In this document: piece by piece, positions 13,682 through 24,107 of the stretch
Numbering within the stretch: position 1 is the stretch's first letter
Layout: each line of letters starts with the position of its first letter
Origin: Tetrahymena elliotti 4EA
Lineage: Eukaryota > Ciliophora > Oligohymenophorea > Hymenostomatida > Tetrahymenidae
Direction of reading: 5' to 3'
Assembly: GCA_000231825.2 (NCBI GenBank)
Contig: JH720387.1
Location: 124,001 to 188,000 of the forward strand
Length of the DNA stretch: 64,000 nt
The notes under the pieces: generated by a model
Told to the model about the DNA's origin: nothing
The model's input: only the letters and a program-made list of their open reading frames with translations
The model's database searches: none
Translations under genes and position numbers: made by a program

Positions 13682-15037
13682 GAATATATTTATTTTTGCA
13701 GTAAAACTTTTAATTACAAATAAACAGCAAAACAATCAATAAATCTTTCACTGTTATTAATTATAACATAAAAAAACCTAAACTACAAACTATTTTAAAC
13801 ATTCAATAGTCTTTCTAATTATAGCTAACATATAATCTAAATGACCATAAATTTTGAAAGAAACTTTTAATAAAAAAATTCTTAAAATAAAAGCTATTTA
13901 TTGTTAATTTTACTCCCAAAAATTGAAAAATTATGTGTAAATTGAAAAATTTATCATAACAGTAAAAATAAAACCCTCAATAAATTAACATGAATATGTA
14001 CTTCTATATTTTTTACTAAAAAAATTTTAAAAATAACAATGTTCTCTTTTTATTTTTATGTACAATTATTTATATTCTACCTTATTTAGAATGCTTCTAT
14101 TTTTTAAAAAAGATAAATTTTATAAAAATTCCTTTTTAAAAATGTTTTAAACTTTTCTTTTATTCTCTGCAAATTAAATATGATTAAATCAAGTAATAGC
14201 AATTATCATTTTAGATATAAATTTTATTATCAGTAGGATTTATTCTTATATTGTAAATTAATTTACTCTATAAAAATAAAAGAAATAAAAAAATAAAGAT
14301 AAAAAATTAACTTAATAAAGTCTTTTCTAAATCTATTAATAATTGCTCAAAATGCACTTGAGTTTCTTCCTTTATATAAAATATTTATTTAAATTTGATA
14401 ATAATTTTTAAAGATAATTGTGATTTTAAATAGAATGTAAATATTAGATGATAAAAATATATTAATTAATTAAGATTTTTTTTTTATGATTTAAAAGAAT
14501 ATTTATTTTTCCCTCTAATTTTATTACTTTAAAAAACTAATTTAATCAAATAGAATAAATTATTTTAAAATTGAATGAATCTAATTTAAAAATCTACTTT
14601 AGTAGAAATCTTAACAAAAAACAATAAGGTGGTGTAAAAGAAATTTGTAATTTTATATTTGGTAAAAGTGTATTTCACCATAAATTAAATGTGGTATGGA
14701 GCTAATAATCAGGTAATTTAAAATTTTAATAGAGTTTTATGATGATGATTTTAAAATACAAAAAAAATATTAAGGACTCACTTATTATAATCATTTTCTT
14801 GAATATTAAGTAATTTAAACACAATTTTTGATAATTAGATGTAATTAATTTTGATATTTTTTTTTGCTCTATTTTTGAGGCCAATAAATAATAATCTAAA
14901 CAAAAAATAAATTAACAAATTTGACTAAACTTTTTGTAAATTGTGGATAATAAAAATTAACAATTAATTATATCTTACATATTTTTACACTGAAAATAAA
15001 GCATTATAAAATTATTTTTTTGTTATATGTTTTTTAA
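13682..15037. other. intergenic, no gene seen
   Basis: This AT-rich stretch lies between the decayed transmembrane gene and the serpin stop. I see only homopolymer runs and no conserved frame on either strand. It presumably contains the 3' region of the serpin transcript. Confidence 0.55.
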
Positions 15038-16165
15038 TCAATTGGTCAAACGAGGGTTATTGACTCTACCCATAAAGAGGATTGATCCAGTAGGCTTATG
15101 TGAGATTGTGTAGAGGAAAGGTCTAGTACATTAAACTTCAGGTTTTACTTCTATCATTAAACATTTCATTATGACAGCTGTAGCAGCAGCAGCTTTAGCA
15201 CCTTCTTCATTAACTTCAATCATAGCTTTGTGGACAACATCATCAATATAAATCTGCTTTGATTCCTCCATAACAGAGAAATCTGCATCACCTTATTAGA
15301 AACAGTGCTTTAATCCTAGTTTAGTCAAAATAGACTTTAAGCTTTTAGCACTAGTATCTTCAATTTTGAATTTGGGTAAACCAAGATTAATTTTAGTTTC
15401 ATGAGCATTTTATCTTAAGTTAAGAAGAGCCTCTTCATTGAAGGTGCCTTCTAATTGAGTTAAATTTACATTTTCTCTAGGTAGGATAACTTCCATCATA
15501 TATTCTTAACCCTTATAAGGAATTTAGACATATTGGCATGATTAATTTTCAAAATAAGGATATTTTTTTTCAATTTACATTAAGTCTACTTAAACCTTAG
15601 AGTTAGCAGAAATGTGGAATTTGCTCTTTTGAGTTTTGAGCTTTGAAAATTATTCATCCCAGTTACCCTTAAAGTAGATGGCATTAACTAAGACCATAAC
15701 AGTAGAAGGATTGAGAGTACCTGCTTGGAGTAAATTCTTAATATTATCATTAGTGATTTCTTAAACCCATTTATTAATGGTCAAACGAATCTATTCACAC
15801 TCAGCCTTGAAATCGACCTATTCAACAGGGGAGTTGAAGTTATTTTTCATCATAGTTTAGTAATCAGCCTTTAAGTTAGGAAGTCCAGAATAAATTTTGT
15901 TAGCAATTCTAGTTTAGATACCATCTGATTTAGTGAGTAAGAGCTAAGTAACAGTACTGACTTCTTTGGCAAATTATTCAGTGTTTTCAAATCCAAGGAC
16001 AGTTTTGAATTCTTCAAGAGTTTAGGTGTTAGATCCTAAACTGGCCATGGCAAGAGCAATGTAAATAGATGCAGGAGAGAAAACAATGTTCTTATCTACA
16101 GGAAGTTCCTTGAATAATCTGAGACAGAAGGAAGAAATTGAAGAATTAACTTTGTGAGATTCCAT
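15038..16165 (-). CDS. Serpin (serine protease inhibitor family), intracellular type
   Basis: This intronless gene of 375 residues runs from ATG 16163-16165 to TGA 15038-15040. Family landmarks appear in order: [19 protein letters not shown] near the N-terminus, [19 protein letters not shown] (the conserved N-AIYFKG-W block), [11 protein letters not shown], and the terminal signature RPFLYTI followed by [12 protein letters not shown]. The hinge of the reactive loop is [10 protein letters not shown] at about residues 320-329; its small residues are those of inhibitory serpins that insert the loop into sheet A. Counting from the hinge, P1 is Leu336 and P1' Met337, predicting a chymotrypsin- or elastase-like target rather than a trypsin-like one. 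There is no N-terminal signal peptide, so it probably acts in the cytosol or nucleus, as clade B serpins do. GC content is visibly higher than in the flanks, as expected of a well-expressed ciliate gene. Confidence 0.95.
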
Positions 16166-17977
16166 TTAAGAGGTTTTTTTGATTCAAAGATATTTTTGAT
16201 AATGTTTTTAAATATTTATTTATTTTTTAATTTTTTAATTAATTTAAGAATCATACTATTAATTAATGCTGAAATATAAAGTTTAATTTTATTATTTTAT
16301 CTATCATATAGAGTTTTATTGGAGACTACAAATCTTAAAATAAATAAATTCTTCTCAAAGTTAATAAATGAACTATTCTCAAAATTAATTAATTTGAAAA
16401 AAAATGATAATTTTCATTAATCTTCTTTAAATTTTTAATCTAAAAAAAATAGATATTTTATTTGAATACATTTAATATATATTCTTCATACTGTATTTAA
16501 TATTTCTTTTTATTTTAAAAAAATTTTGATAATTACTCAAAAAATACTGCTCAGATTGACAAGCTACACAATTTTGACAATAAAAATGAGTTACTCTGCT
16601 TATTAATTAGCTTAAATTTCATTTAAAATAAATATCTTTATTTTTCTGATCAAATTAATTTATACTAAAAAATAGCATCTTAATTTACAACTTGAATTTG
16701 GTTAAGATTTATCAATTAATTTTTAAACTTAAACGTAATTATTTGGTTGAGATATAATAATCATCATTTACAAAAAGTCTACTTACATTCATTTACATCA
16801 AACAAAAAAATTCAAACTAAGTTAGTTTTTAATTTGCTTTTTTCCAAATTAAAATATATTTTATGACCAGAAAAAAATTGAAGAAATCCAACTTTATTTT
16901 CTAGTTTTATCTTTATAGTCTCCTACAAATAAAAAGATTATTAATGTCTACCATAATCAATTAAATTGCTTTTTTATTTATTGTCTATTTTTAATGGTTG
17001 ATTAGAATGAATAACTAAATTACTTTCAAGTAATCAAAATAGACAAAAGTACTAATTAAGATATTTTTTCATTAAAAAATACTTAAAACAATAAATACAA
17101 TTCATAATTTTAATCAAGGTATATTTTATAAAAAATATTAAATAAAATATTATTTAAAAATATACTTTATTCTTACATTTCTCATAAGTGATAAAATAAA
17201 AACACATCTAAAAAAATTGATCAAATTTCTTTAAACAAATTACATTCATTTTTAAAAAGTAAATATTTAAATTGTAAAATTTTATGGATTTTATTAATTT
17301 AATGATATTAACAAAAATTTAAGCTAATATAAAATAATTTATTTATTTTAAGGATTTTAAATCTAAAATAAGATCTCTTTCTCATCAATCCAAACTCAAT
17401 TTTATTTAGTTTTTTTCAAGAAATATTTAAAATTTTTAGTCCTTATTTTTAAAGAAAACTTTTTTTAGACTTAAATTATAAATCTAATTTAAAATATTAA
17501 AACAATTGAAGGCCAACCACTTAAAGTGTAATATATTAATCTATTAAAATGGCATTTTAATCTATTAGGTTTAAATTTTATTTCAATTAGGTAAAGAAAG
17601 GAGTAAAATAAAATTATTTTGATTTAAAAATCAAATTTACTTGAACTATCTTTTAACTATTTAAAGTTCTTTAAACTTTCATACTAATTTTATTTGTTTT
17701 TCATTGATAAACTAAAATGACAAATAATTTACTTACAATAAAAAATTGAAAATTCAGTAAAAATATGCTATAAAATTTTACCTTCTTTAATTTTATTTGA
17801 AACATCAATTTTAAAAATATTTCAATTAAAAATAAATCAATCTTATTTTAAAAGGGAATATATTTTTTAATGTAACTTGAGAAAAAAAATGATATAAAAT
17901 TAAATGGAAAATAAAGATTTACTAAGTGTTTTAGTAAATAAAATGTTTCATGTCATAAAAATAGTAATATCTTTATC
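16166..17977. other. intergenic, no gene seen
   Basis: This very AT-rich interval between the serpin start and the left end of the transposon remnant holds the serpin promoter. I found no frame with protein-like composition and no RNA gene. Confidence 0.55.
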
Positions 17978-17983
17978 TTAATC

Positions 17984-18186
17984 AGAGAATGATGATCCAG
18001 GACACTTTTTTGTCACCTCAAATTAAAAAAAATTTTCATTTTTTTTTACAAAGTCCTATCAACATTACACCAACACTCCTATTATCCATCTTATCCAATA
18101 ATAATTTTTTAAATAATAAATATCTAAAAAAATTACTTTATCTCCTGATCGAAACATTATTTAGTATCCTCTAGTATTTGTTACTA
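17984..18186 (+). repeat. Left terminal inverted repeat
   Basis: This 203 bp sequence matches the reverse complement of 20620-20821 with only a handful of differences (for example AATTAAAAAAAATT against AATTTAAAAAAATT). It starts AGAGAATGATGATCC and ends TTTGTTACTA. A 61-residue open frame inside it is mirrored in the other copy; I regard this as incidental. Confidence 0.9.
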
Positions 18187-18359
18187 ATTATAATAAAATA
18201 ATTAAAATATTTTATTATAAACTTTTATTAATAAAGTAAATTATCTTTTCGAAATTAAAAATACTAAATAATTTATTTTAAATAAGATTTTTCACATATT
18301 AGAAAATAAAATAATTATTTTCACAATTTCTAAAAACTATCACAATTAAAAAATGTAAT

Positions 18360-20220
18360 CTAAGGTCGAGAAAAGATGAGGGTCATTTGAGTCTTAGAAT
18401 TTTTGAGCTCGTTACCATATTTCTACATATATTATGGAGTAACATCACATATAGTACCATTAAATATTTAATCTTCAAATTCGATAATGCCACCTTTCAT
18501 TTTAAAAATATAATCTTATTTTACACCACCAATTAATTTAATATGAGAGTATCCATATTTTTCTTATAAAGGTTTTAAAAAATTAAATTAATCTTTTCTA
18601 GAATTAGTCTATTTATAACATTGGAGAGAGTTATTGACATTATATGCATCTAAATCTACATCTAATCTATAATATGTTAAACTAACTGAATCAACTTTAT
18701 AAGAACAAACAATAGTTTATTCGTTGGAGAAATCCTTTGCTATTTGATAAGTCTATAAATTTTCTAATTAGACAATATATCAATGAATAGGTTTACTATT
18801 TTCATAAAAGAGGGATATAATCTTATGAATTAATAAGATAAGAATTTTAAATTTATGAAATTGTTACATATCTTCCTTATAATGTTTCACTGTTAAATAT
18901 TGCATTGGCTTCTTCTAAATTATCAACTCTTGCTGATTATGAATTACTGTAAAATTTTTTACCTAAACAACCAATAAATTGATTGATAATATTCTTTGCC
19001 ATTTTATTGGGTTATCCATTAGATAATTTTTCAATTATTTTTATTATAATTAACTTCTAAAAAAGTATAAATCTGAAACTTATAATACTGTCATTGCAAA
19101 TTTTTAGAATGCTTAAGATGATATTAATCTTCTAGGAATTAATTGATATAAAATATCATCTTCTGTAATTAATTTATCTTCTAATGCCATTTAGACCCAT
19201 TCATAAATAACTAATGTTTCTGGTTCAAAATTGATTAAATCTTTTTAAGATTTTATACCTTTTCTTAAAATATAATAACCAGTTCTTAATTTACCATCAT
19301 AAGGAGTTGGATTATCGAATATATTAAACACGGACGGGATAATTACCAGTGAAGTTTAACATGGTGTTTGTGTATTATTTATTTTCATCAATAACTATTT
19401 GATCATAAGAATTTTCAAATAATTCATAAACATCATTGTTTAAATGACTCTTTAATAAATCCATTCCATTCTTATTATCTGTTGAATATAATTAAAAATT
19501 TAAGCTCCTAATTATGCATAAGATTAATTATTAAATTTAGGGAAGTACATAGGGAATGCTTCTTACAACATTTCATAATCATGCTTTCCTATTAAATAAT
19601 CAGAAACTGATTCAATTACTACATTTGTACCTGGAATTAAAAAGGCTTTTAAATCTATTTCTTTCATCAGTCTTAATACCAGGAATTTAATATTTAACAC
19701 CTTATTAAATTAAAGCATAAATCAAATCAATGTTTACAATTTCAGAATCTAATAAAAATAAAACAGATTCAAAAGACTCATTTTGTTCATTTTTGATATA
19801 TTTATTTGTCTTAAATTCATTAACGATTTAATCAATATTATTCTTATCAAAGAAGATAACATTATCATAAACAATTGAGAACTTAGATTCAATCATCATA
19901 CTCTTATCGGTTTATGCGATACTTTTCTTTTTTTCAATATCTAAAATAGGGTTTAGAACATCGTTGTAGGATTTGTGTTTTGAGGATAAGTTTATTTATA
20001 AATTAAATAATTAAAAACATTAAAGATGTAAGTACTAATTTTGAAATCTTAAATATAAGGTATTAATTAGTTGATTCTAACACCTTATTATTTATAATCC
20101 TTACCAAAATATTTGATAAACGCTTCTTCTTTAGTAAACTTTTTAGTATTTTTATTGTCACCAAATATATAACGTAAATAATCTGTAACAAATTATCCTT
20201 CATTAGGATTTATTTACTCC
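18360..20220 (-). pseudogene. Broken B-family (protein-primed type) DNA polymerase
   Basis: Reading the minus strand with TAA/TAG as Gln, homologous-looking blocks appear in order but in changing frames, with at least four frameshifts and several TGA stops. A motif-A-like block reads VIDENKQYTNTM, followed after a shift by NIFDNPTPYDGKLRTGYY. A motif-B-like block reads AKNIINQFIGCLGKKFYS. A motif-C-like block reads CSYKVDSVSL, with KVDS where DTDS or KTDS is usual. The C-terminus (KYGYSHIKLIGGVKQDY) ends near 18371. These match the arrangement of PolB enzymes of linear plasmids, Mavericks and large DNA viruses (Pfam DNA_pol_B_2). The N-terminal region runs into the assembly gap, so exonuclease motifs cannot be checked. 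It cannot encode a full enzyme as assembled. Confidence 0.62.
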
Positions 20221-20230
20221 AAAAGTTATA
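20136..20230. repeat. 95 bp exact duplicate, left of assembly gap
   Basis: This segment is identical, base for base, to 20331-20425 on the other side of the run of Ns. It ends exactly where the Ns start. Confidence 0.95.
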
Positions 20231-20330
20231 NNNNNNNNNNNNNNNNNNNNNNNNNNNNNNNNNNNNNNNNNNNNNNNNNNNNNNNNNNNNNNNNNNNNNN
20301 NNNNNNNNNNNNNNNNNNNNNNNNNNNNNN
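20231..20330. other. Assembly gap of 100 N
   Basis: Exactly 100 Ns, a conventional placeholder for a gap of unknown size. The identical 95 bp on both sides suggest that the two contigs overlap and were not merged. Confidence 0.98.
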
Positions 20331-20425
20331 AAACTTTTTAGTATTTTTATTGTCACCAAATATATAACGTAAATAATCTGTAACAAATTATCCTTCATTA
20401 GGATTTATTTACTCCAAAAGTTATA
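20331..20425. repeat. 95 bp exact duplicate, right of assembly gap
   Basis: This is the second copy of 20136-20230, beginning exactly after the last N. The sequence beyond 20425 is not found on the left side, consistent with an overlap rather than a biological tandem repeat. Confidence 0.95.
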
Positions 20426-20619
20426 TTAGTAAAAATGGAAATTTTAAATTTTAAATATTTTATTTGTTGAACATTTTTTGTAAGCAAATTATTTAATATA
20501 AATTTTTTGGAGCAATTTTAAAAAATAAATAAAATAAAAATCAGAATTTAAGTAAATAATTGTTAACCATTTAATTTTTTAATCTTTTATTAGACTCTTA
20601 ATCTAACACTTTCAATATA

Positions 20620-20821
20620 TAGTAACAAATACTAGAGGATACTAAATAATGTTTCGATCAGGAGATAAAGTAATTTTTTTAGATATTTATTATTTAAAAA
20701 ATTATTATTGGATAAGATGGATAATGGGAGTATTGGTGTAATGTTGGTAGGACTTTGTAAAAAAAATGAAAATTTTTTTAAATTTGAGGTGACAAAAAAG
20801 TGTCCTGGATCATCATTCTCT
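20620..20821 (-). repeat. Right terminal inverted repeat
   Basis: This 202 bp sequence is the inverted partner of 17984-18186. Similarity stops sharply at both edges and the outer edge abuts TTAATC, which fixes the element boundary. Confidence 0.9.
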
Positions 20822-20827
20822 TTAATC

Positions 20828-22844
20828 AAAAAATTTTACATCAAGTAAATCTTAATTTTCATAAAGAAAATTTAAAACAATAAGTAAGAATGCTTTATTA
20901 ATTAAAGTATTAAAGATATAATGATTGGTTAAGCAGAAAGACTATATTATTTATTCTTTTAGATATAAAATTAGTTTAGATATTTATAAGGTATGACGAT
21001 ATGATGAAAGCTTTATCCAAATAAATGTTTAAATTTTAACAAATTACTTCAAATAAATAGATTTGTATCATAGAATTTTTTTATTTTTAAGTATATTATT
21101 TTCTTCAAATAATTTACATAAAAAATTACGTTCTTACTATACTACCTTATATTTTTAGAATGGCTTAACATTTTATGTAATTAACAACTAAGCTGAGACT
21201 GAACTTAAAAGATATTATCATAAATAACAATTTAAAATAACAAGACTAGATTTTATTGCTTAAAAGAAAATAGTTAATAGCTTTTAGTATTTCTATAGAA
21301 TTTTAAAGAAATTTTTATTTTATAAACCTTTATTATGTGGAAAAATGCGAAGAATAATAAATATTGAAGAATAAAATTCTCAAAAACATTTAAATGATAA
21401 ATTTTGAAACAGAGGAACTAAGGAGAAGGTAAGTAAAATTAGAAACAAAGAAGAAAAAAAGAAGTAAGAAACTATCAAGAAAGACTTTTTAATTTACAAA
21501 AATTTGCAAGTTTCGAATCATAGAAACTAAAGAAAAAGCAATCATCAGATTTTATTAAAAATGAGTTATTATTTGCAAGTAAATAATTGATAAAAATATT
21601 GAAAGAAAGAATATTAAAATATTTAAAAAACGATTGATAAACAATATTAGCATGAAATATGCTCAAACATATCTTTTTGTGCTTAAATAAATAACTTATT
21701 CTTGAGCAATTTCCTGTTTACAGCAAAATTAAGTTTAATAGTGGACTAATTCATGTTTTAATAAAGTCTGTAGATAGATTGTCATCAAATTTGAATGAAT
21801 ATAAAATTAATTAATATTTTTTATTATTCTTCTGTGTGTCAAAATTTATTTTCCTCTCTTATTAATATAAAATCAAGTAAAGCCCTAATTATGTAAAATA
21901 TGTTCTAAATTTGATCCAAGGAGGTGAATAACCATACGTAAATACAATAATAAATTTTTAGGGCCAAAATAGTTTTTGTTTTGAAAAAAAAATTTTATTT
22001 TAAGTTATCAAATTCTATGAAGAAAACGAGAAATGAATATTTAAAGATAATGTACAGTTTAACAAAAAGTTATTACTAATAAAGATAGATTTATCAATAG
22101 TTAAATTGATTGATCAATAGATAGTTAGATAGATATATTGGTTGATAGATATTATTGGTGAATTAGTAAATGAATAAAAATTATAATTTTTATCTTTCAG
22201 ACAAATTCATTTAAATATCCTCAAAGAGAATAAAATAAATGAATTAAAATAATTAGATTTACTGTAATAATGATTGAGTTAATGAATCAAATATTAGCTT
22301 GTTATAGTTTCGTTTAATTTTTTTTCTGTTATTTCTAGATATGATTATACTAAGAGCTAATTTTTGGTGATTACCATTTGAGAATCAAATATCATGAGAG
22401 TATTAGGCGAAATATATATTCAAAGCAAAGAATGTTTAAACAATTGAGTTACTTCTGTGATTGATTTACTGCTTCATTTGAATTTTTTTTAATATATAAA
22501 TGATTAATAGTATTGATTCTATTTTCTATTTGACTTAATATTATTTAGATTACGCTGGTTTAAAGTAAATATTATAAAATGATTATATGTAATGGAGGTA
22601 TAGTTAAATTAATTATTATTATTATTATTCTTCATCAAGACACTCAACTTGGAATAGTGTGGAGTTAATATCTTTATGCAATAATTTGAAGTGACATTAA
22701 TTATTATTGCCTATAAATTTTAATTCATTTACTAAGTTATTTATTTATTCAGTTTTAATTTATTTTTTGATAGAGTAAGTAAGCTTGCTTTTGAAGATAA
22801 GAAATGTTTCTTTGTCAGTCTAAGCAAAATTATTAAATTACATT
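20828..22844. other. intergenic, simple repeats only
   Basis: No gene was recognised. The stretch contains GATA/GATT-rich simple sequence at about 22080-22160 and a short (ATT)n run at about 22611-22629. The 3' untranslated region of the following minus-strand gene lies at its right end. Confidence 0.55.
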
Positions 22845-24107
22845 TCACTTTTGCTTTTTGTAGCGAATGAATGAATAAAGAGAGTCATAGTTAAGTTTCC
22901 ATTTATTAGCTACTTCTCTCACGTTGTTACTCTTTTTATAATCCTCGTAGATAAGCTGTTTATCCTCATCTGAGTATAAGCGGATAGACTAGTTGTTTGG
23001 TCCTCTTGAATTTTGAATAAAATTGTAGAGACGGCGATATTTTATCCTATATTTTTCAGAAATTTTACGAATATCTCCTGTTTAGTCATATTCTTGTAAA
23101 ATAGTTTCCTTTTCTTTAGGTTAAAGGTCACGAATTTTGCGTATACCTGTTGAAATTTTAGATACGCCAGCACTTTGATTGGAATGACTACTGGATTACT
23201 AATAATCATTATGATTTGAGTTATTTCCATGGAATCTATTATAAGCACTGTTAGATTTAACTCTCTGACTATGATAGGTATTTTAATTGCCATTACTGTT
23301 TTGTCTGTTACCATACATACCTTGACTTCCATTTGTATTTCTGCGTTTCTCAATTTTGTAAACGTAATCATCATCTGCTTCATCTTCCTCTTCTTTACCA
23401 TCGTCATCTTCCTCGTCTATGTCATCTTCGTTTTCATTTTCTGAGGATTCGTCATTGTTTCTTTCGATTTCAAAATGGAGATCTTCTTCTTTTGAATTAT
23501 CAGTTTCATCCCCATTTTGCTTTTTAAATTAATTATTTTAGTAATATTTGTTTCCGTTCTGAAGATTTTCAGTTTCCATTAGGTTCTGATTTCCATAAAT
23601 TAAATCTCTTTTATCTTTGCTTTACTCACGCTGGCCACTTAAACGAGAATCATTCTTAAGGTATTGTGCATTGTAAATATTACTACTTCCATTCATATAA
23701 ACAGCATTGGCATTGTTACTTTAAGTACCAGCAACATTTTCTGCTGATTCGATTTCTTCTTCTGTTTTTACAACCCAGTCTCTCCTCTAAGAAAAATATC
23801 TGTTAAATTTGATCCAAATTTCCATTTCACATTAATAAACGAATTCACGGTAGAAATTCATAGTTGTGCGAAGAGGATTCTCTTCATTTGACTTAGGATC
23901 AAGGATCACAATTTTGCTTATTTCATGAACCTTATCTTTAAGGACTTGAGGAGAAGGCTATTTACTCTCTTCCAAGTTTTTAATGGTCTTAATCAAACTC
24001 AAAAGCTATTATCTCTAATTCTCTTGCTCTTGAAGATACTCATAAGTTTCTTTTGTAATAAAAATAATAAATATATATTTGATTAAATTTTGTGTGAGGT
24101 TTAACAT
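22845..24107 (-). CDS. Acidic protein with two C-terminal helix-turn-helix-like repeats
   Basis: The frame from ATG 24105-24107 to TGA 22845-22847 is uninterrupted and gives 420 residues. The first 17 codons are AT-rich and unlike the rest, so the true start may be an upstream exon spliced near 24055. The N-terminal third is helical (ETYEYLQEQENQRQQLL, then FYREFVYQCEMEIWIKFNRY). The middle is Asn/Gln-rich and then strongly acidic (runs of E and D around residues 240-280). The C-terminus holds two similar blocks of about 40 residues: DLQPKEKETILQEYDQTGDI with RIKYRRLYNFI, and YSDEDKQLIYEDYKKSNNV with KLNYDSLYSFI. Each looks like a three-helix homeodomain-like DNA-binding fold, as in psq/CENP-B/transposase-type HTH units. 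A DNA-binding role is inferred; no named family was recognised. Confidence 0.7.

Larger units (their letters stand above)
17978..20827. mobile_element. TIR transposon remnant, possibly a Maverick/Polinton derivative
   Basis: The element is 17984-20821, bounded by nearly identical inverted repeats of about 200 bp that begin AGAGAATGATGATCCAGG. The 6 bp sequence TTAATC directly flanks both outer ends (17978-17983 and 20822-20827), as expected of a target-site duplication. The interior carries one minus-strand frame, broken in several places, that resembles a B-family DNA polymerase of the protein-primed type. Long TIRs starting with AG, 6 bp duplications and a pPolB gene are the hallmarks of Maverick/Polinton elements; Tetrahymena Tlr elements belong to that group. 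Those are normally over 15 kb and carry integrase, ATPase and capsid genes, none of which I see, so this would be a deletion derivative. A 100-N gap means the true length is unknown. If the assembly is macronuclear, retention of such an element is notable. Confidence 0.72.

Noticed and set aside
22080..22160. GATA/GATT-rich tandem repeat as a regulatory array
   Set aside because: Units are irregular and the pattern is common in AT-rich ciliate intergenic DNA; treated as ordinary simple sequence.
23042..23527. Overlapping short frames on both strands around 23.0-23.5 kb
   Set aside because: All are shadows of the acidic region of the 22845-24107 gene.
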